From: Stratiformator vulcanicus
GTDB lineage: Bacteria; Planctomycetota; Planctomycetia; Planctomycetales; Planctomycetaceae
NCBI RefSeq assembly: GCF_007744515.1
Contig: NZ_CP036268.1
Location: 572,482 to 636,481, forward strand
DNA: 64,000 bases
Direction: 5' to 3'
Positions 61,345 to 64,000 of this stretch are shown piece after piece. Each line of letters begins with the position of its first letter. Position 1 is the stretch's first letter. Both the position numbers and the translations under genes were made by a program. The notes beneath the pieces are model-generated. The model made no database searches. It was not told the DNA's origin and saw only the letters and a list, made by a program, of their open reading frames with translations.

Positions 61345-62937
61345 ATGAGCGTGCCCGAGACCACCGATGATGCGGCTGGTTCAGATGCTCCAAGTGAGCC
61401 CCGATCGCGGTTCCAAAAACTGATCTCGAACAGTTGGATCGTCGTAGGAATCCCGGCGTTGTTCGGCTTAATCGAGCTCAGTTGGACGTTTCAGCCCACG
61501 AATGACGCCCTGTGCTATCTGTCGATCGCCCGCTCGATCGCGGAGGGCGGGCCGGCGGCGAATCTCGGCAGTCAGCGGCTCTTTTACAACCCCGGCTATC
61601 CGCTTGTAATCGCCCCCTGTTTTCTGACGAGCGAGTTCCCCTTTCTGCTCATCTCATTAGTGCATTGGGGATTGTTCGTCGGTTTTCTGCATCAGACTTT
61701 TCGTTGGGCGAAACGAATGCTGCCCGATCTGGCCGGTCCGGTCACGCTGCTGGTCGGTTCGTCCGTAATGCTCAAGATCGGCTGGCAGCATTTCCTGAGC
61801 GAAATCGCGTTCATGTTCGTGCTGATGGCCTTGGTTAACGTCGTCGCGACGGCGAGGAGGCAGCGGGGTGCAGGCGATATCTGGATATGGGCCGTGGCGG
61901 TAACTCTTGCAGCGGCCCTCGTTTTGATTCGGCCTGCGGGAGCGATCTGTGTTGCGGGCATTGCGTTTGCCGTTGCCTATTTCGACGGTCTGAGGCCGAT
62001 GCTGCGTCGCAATCGAAACTCGGGCAACGTGTCGGAGGGTGATACCCGGCGGGCCCGACTTTGGGGGCCGGTTGCCGCATCATTTTGCCTCGTTCTCGCG
62101 GCGGTCGGTGCGGAACTCGGGGTCATGGCTTACGAGCGATCGCAGCCGGGTGAAGTTCGTAAGTCGTACGCAGAATACTTAATCGACACCGTGACTTCTC
62201 CGGGCAGATTCGCGACGGCAGTGGCCGACGGAATCACGTGGCGCTCTCAAGAAATTTGGCAGATGTTGATCCCCGGTCTCTTCAAGGCTGATAACGACCC
62301 GAGCCAATGGTGGGGCTTTCCGCTTCTGTGTTTTTATTTGGTCTGGGCGTTTTGCTTGTCCCAAGGATGGTGGTCGCTCGCTCGTCGCGGTGATGTTTTC
62401 GCTTGGACTCTGCCGCCGTATCTCGCGCTGCATCTGATTTGGCCGTTCGATGGTGGTGGTCGGTTTATGCTCCCGATGATCGGCCTGCTTGCGGCCTGTT
62501 GGGCTCGTAGCGACATCCTGTGGTTGTTGATCCCAAGATATCGCGTCCCGGTTCTCGTGGGATGCGCGGTGCTGCATCTCGCGATCGGGTTCGGTCATTG
62601 GATCGCCCGGGATGTCCCGCAACGCATCGAACTGACGCAATCCATGCAGGAACTTGAGCGTCTGATGGATCAGATCGAGCACCCGTCAGACGATCAGACG
62701 TTGCTTGTCAGCCGAGGACTACCTTGGCGCGAAGTGATTCAACTGCAGTACCTCCTCGACCGTCCCGTATTGACGGCCGAGGAGGTTGTCAACACTCGAG
62801 AGGACAAGTTGGTCTTCGCGGCACTCCCCGTGGAACGCGATCCTCCCATCGGCAAGACCGTGCTTGCGAGAACCGATCGATATGTCGTTTACGCTGAGAG
62901 TAAGGACTCGCCTCCGCCTTCACTCCCGGACAAATAG
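61345..62937 (+). CDS. Polytopic membrane protein, possible GT-C glycosyltransferase
   Basis: 530 residues. An N-terminal polar tail is followed by about 10-12 membrane segments and an extracytoplasmic C-terminal domain. The first loop (FQPTNDALCYLSIARSIAEGG) is like the acidic first loop of GT-C enzymes (PMT/ArnT type), and FYNPGYPLVIAP is a common GT-39-like loop. A lipid-linked sugar would be the donor. No clear family signature beyond that; start ATG 61345. Confidence 0.72.
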   Translation: MSVPETTDDAAGSDAPSEPRSRFQKLISNSWIVVGIPALFGLIELSWTFQPTNDALCYLSIARSIAEGGPAANLGSQRLFYNPGYPLVIAPCFLTSEFPFLLISLVHWGLFVGFLHQTFRWAKRMLPDLAGPVTLLVGSSVMLKIGWQHFLSEIAFMFVLMALVNVVATARRQRGAGDIWIWAVAVTLAAALVLIRPAGAICVAGIAFAVAYFDGLRPMLRRNRNSGNVSEGDTRRARLWGPVAASFCLVLAAVGAELGVMAYERSQPGEVRKSYAEYLIDTVTSPGRFATAVADGITWRSQEIWQMLIPGLFKADNDPSQWWGFPLLCFYLVWAFCLSQGWWSLARRGDVFAWTLPPYLALHLIWPFDGGGRFMLPMIGLLAACWARSDILWLLIPRYRVPVLVGCAVLHLAIGFGHWIARDVPQRIELTQSMQELERLMDQIEHPSDDQTLLVSRGLPWREVIQLQYLLDRPVLTAEEVVNTREDKLVFAALPVERDPPIGKTVLARTDRYVVYAESKDSPPPSLPDK

Positions 62938-62957
62938 AAGCCGTTTAATTTTTGTGT

Positions 62958-63042
62958 CATACCAGCCCGAGGCGCAAGCCGTCGGGAAAATCGCCGTTTG
63001 ATCGACCATCGGCTTGCGCCTCTGGCTGGTATTGAAATCGCT
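62958..63042. repeat. 85-bp palindromic dispersed repeat, copy 2
   Basis: Same element as 37473-37557 (81 of 85 identical by eye), here between the GT-C-like gene and the methyltransferase gene. Arms AGGCGCAAGCCG and CGGCTTGCGCCT pair over a 30-nt loop. Confidence 0.92.
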
Positions 63043-63118
63043 TCTATTCGAATCGGTTTGCCAAGCAATAACGATGCTCAGGACGGCTCAATCTCTCGTC
63101 GATTCACGATGCCCCTGC

Positions 63119-64000
63119 TTATTGTTCGGCCGTGTAAAAGTAGTTCTGAATATCGTGCGGAAGTTCATGAACGGTCACCTTGGTGAAACCGGCTTCATGG
63201 AGCATTTCGAGCGCCTTCTCCCGCCCCCACATTGCCCCGAGCCCCATCCCGCCTTGGGCGAGCGAAACCGTCATGCAGTGCAGGCACGAGATCGTGTAGA
63301 GGAATGGCGCGATCGGGTGCTCCGTGTTGCAATGCACGCAGCTCGACCCACGAATATCCTGCATGAGGAATCGCCCGCCCGGTGCCAAAGACTTTTGAAT
63401 GCCGATCAGAACGTGATCGGGCCGCGCTTGATCGTGGATCGCGTCGAACGCCGTGACGAGGTTGAATCGTCGACGGTCGACTGCGGCATCGTTGTGAAAG
63501 TCACTCAGGTCACGCATTTCAAAGCGAACATTCCTCAGCCCGGACGAACTCGCCTGCAAATTCGCAGCAGCGACGGCTGCATCGCTTAAGTCAAAGCCGA
63601 TGAAGGTGCTTCGCGGGTAACGTTCGGCCAAAGCCAGCATCGCCAGTCCGCGCCCGCATCCGACGTCGAGCACGCTGATCCCGCGTTCGAACTGTTCGGT
63701 CAAACCATCGACTAGCGGCAGAATGTGCTGCCCCAAGGCACCGACAACGGAGTTCGCACTCTCTTCGGCCATCACTTCGTGAAAGCGAGGATAGGACGAA
63801 TACGGCACGCCTCCTCCTTGGTGAAAGCAATGCACAATGCTGTCCTCGACGGCTGCGAGGATGGGCAAGAATTGAGCTGTGACCGCGAGATTGTCGGCCC
63901 CGGCGGCTCGGGTCAGAACAGCCGCGTGCTCATCGGGCAGCCGATAGCGAACGTCGGCGTTTGTGGTCGGCAGCTCCGTCAACTCGTCATCAAATTCGAC
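63119..64000 (-). CDS. Class I SAM-dependent methyltransferase, 5' end outside the window
   Basis: At least 293 residues are visible; the frame stays open to the window edge. The typical N-terminal winged-helix part of this family is cut off: the visible start, [23 protein letters not shown], is the usual end of that domain in Rv2258c-like methyltransferases. Motif I is [13 protein letters not shown]. Then come [24 protein letters not shown] and a segment with CVHC and SCLHC that could bind metal. The methyl acceptor is unknown. TTG 63982 should not be taken as the true start. Confidence 0.85.
   Translation of the reverse strand, partial: VEFDDELTELPTTNADVRYRLPDEHAAVLTRAAGADNLAVTAQFLPILAAVEDSIVHCFHQGGGVPYSSYPRFHEVMAEESANSVVGALGQHILPLVDGLTEQFERGISVLDVGCGRGLAMLALAERYPRSTFIGFDLSDAAVAAANLQASSSGLRNVRFEMRDLSDFHNDAAVDRRRFNLVTAFDAIHDQARPDHVLIGIQKSLAPGGRFLMQDIRGSSCVHCNTEHPIAPFLYTISCLHCMTVSLAQGGMGLGAMWGREKALEMLHEAGFTKVTVHELPHDIQNYFYTAEQ

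Noticed and set aside
37473-63042. The two 85-bp palindromes as attachment sites of an integrated element
   Set aside because: They are hairpin-type dispersed repeats, there is no integrase, and the interval includes many ordinary host genes.
63119-63982. Methyltransferase as a complete gene from TTG 63982
   Set aside because: The frame continues to the window edge and the family's N-terminal winged-helix domain is missing, so the gene is partial.

Overview
The window reads as the chromosome of a planctomycete. The evidence is protein families that are typical of or expanded in this phylum: DUF1587/1595/1592/1588/1585 proteins, a DUF1552 Tat protein, a PVC-type CxxCH haem protein, DUF1080, many secreted sulfatases, and DUF1559 proteins with prepilin-type leaders. 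Species cannot be fixed by eye. No rRNA, tRNA or CRISPR array was recognised.

Layout. (1) 1-8.5 kb, + strand: a secreted-catabolism run (DUF1592-type, DUF1552, haem protein, DUF1080, sulfatase). (2) 8.7-19.9 kb: a glutamate-themed block centred on a sigma-54 activator (13427-14800). To its left, on the - strand, lie VOC, DgcN-like, DgcA-like and Ntn-hydrolase genes. To its right, on the + strand, lie an NhaC antiporter and gamma-glutamyltransferase. I read a -24/-12 sigma-54 promoter on each side of the activator. (3) 20.2-25.3 kb: transketolase-like enzyme, asparagine synthetase and two small membrane proteins. (4) 25.6-28.3 kb: a second sigma-54 activator, then a third -24/-12 promoter, a DUF1328 membrane peptide and an 11-residue-repeat (LEA/apolipoprotein-like) protein. 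(5) 28.4-36.3 kb: an orphan gene, a large secreted propeller-like protein, a short UvrC, Uma2, DUF374 acyltransferase and a glycosyltransferase.

(6) 37.5-53.5 kb, all - strand: a compact virion and DNA-packaging cluster. In transcription order it holds an HTH protein, ParB-like protein, ABC ATPase-GNAT fusion, small and large terminase, portal, protease/scaffold, decoration protein, capsid, connectors, tail tube, a very short tape-measure-like protein, distal tail and hub. I see no integrase, replication, lysis or repressor genes. Its gaps are filled with host-type palindromic and heptamer repeats, and one structured repeat lies in frame inside the large terminase. This fits a domesticated phage or gene-transfer-agent-like element and is the strongest candidate for something undescribed.

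(7) 53.6-64 kb: a ThiF/MoeB-type E1 enzyme, a five-protein two-component relay (- strand), an NhaD-type antiporter, a GT-C-like membrane protein and a methyltransferase cut by the window edge.
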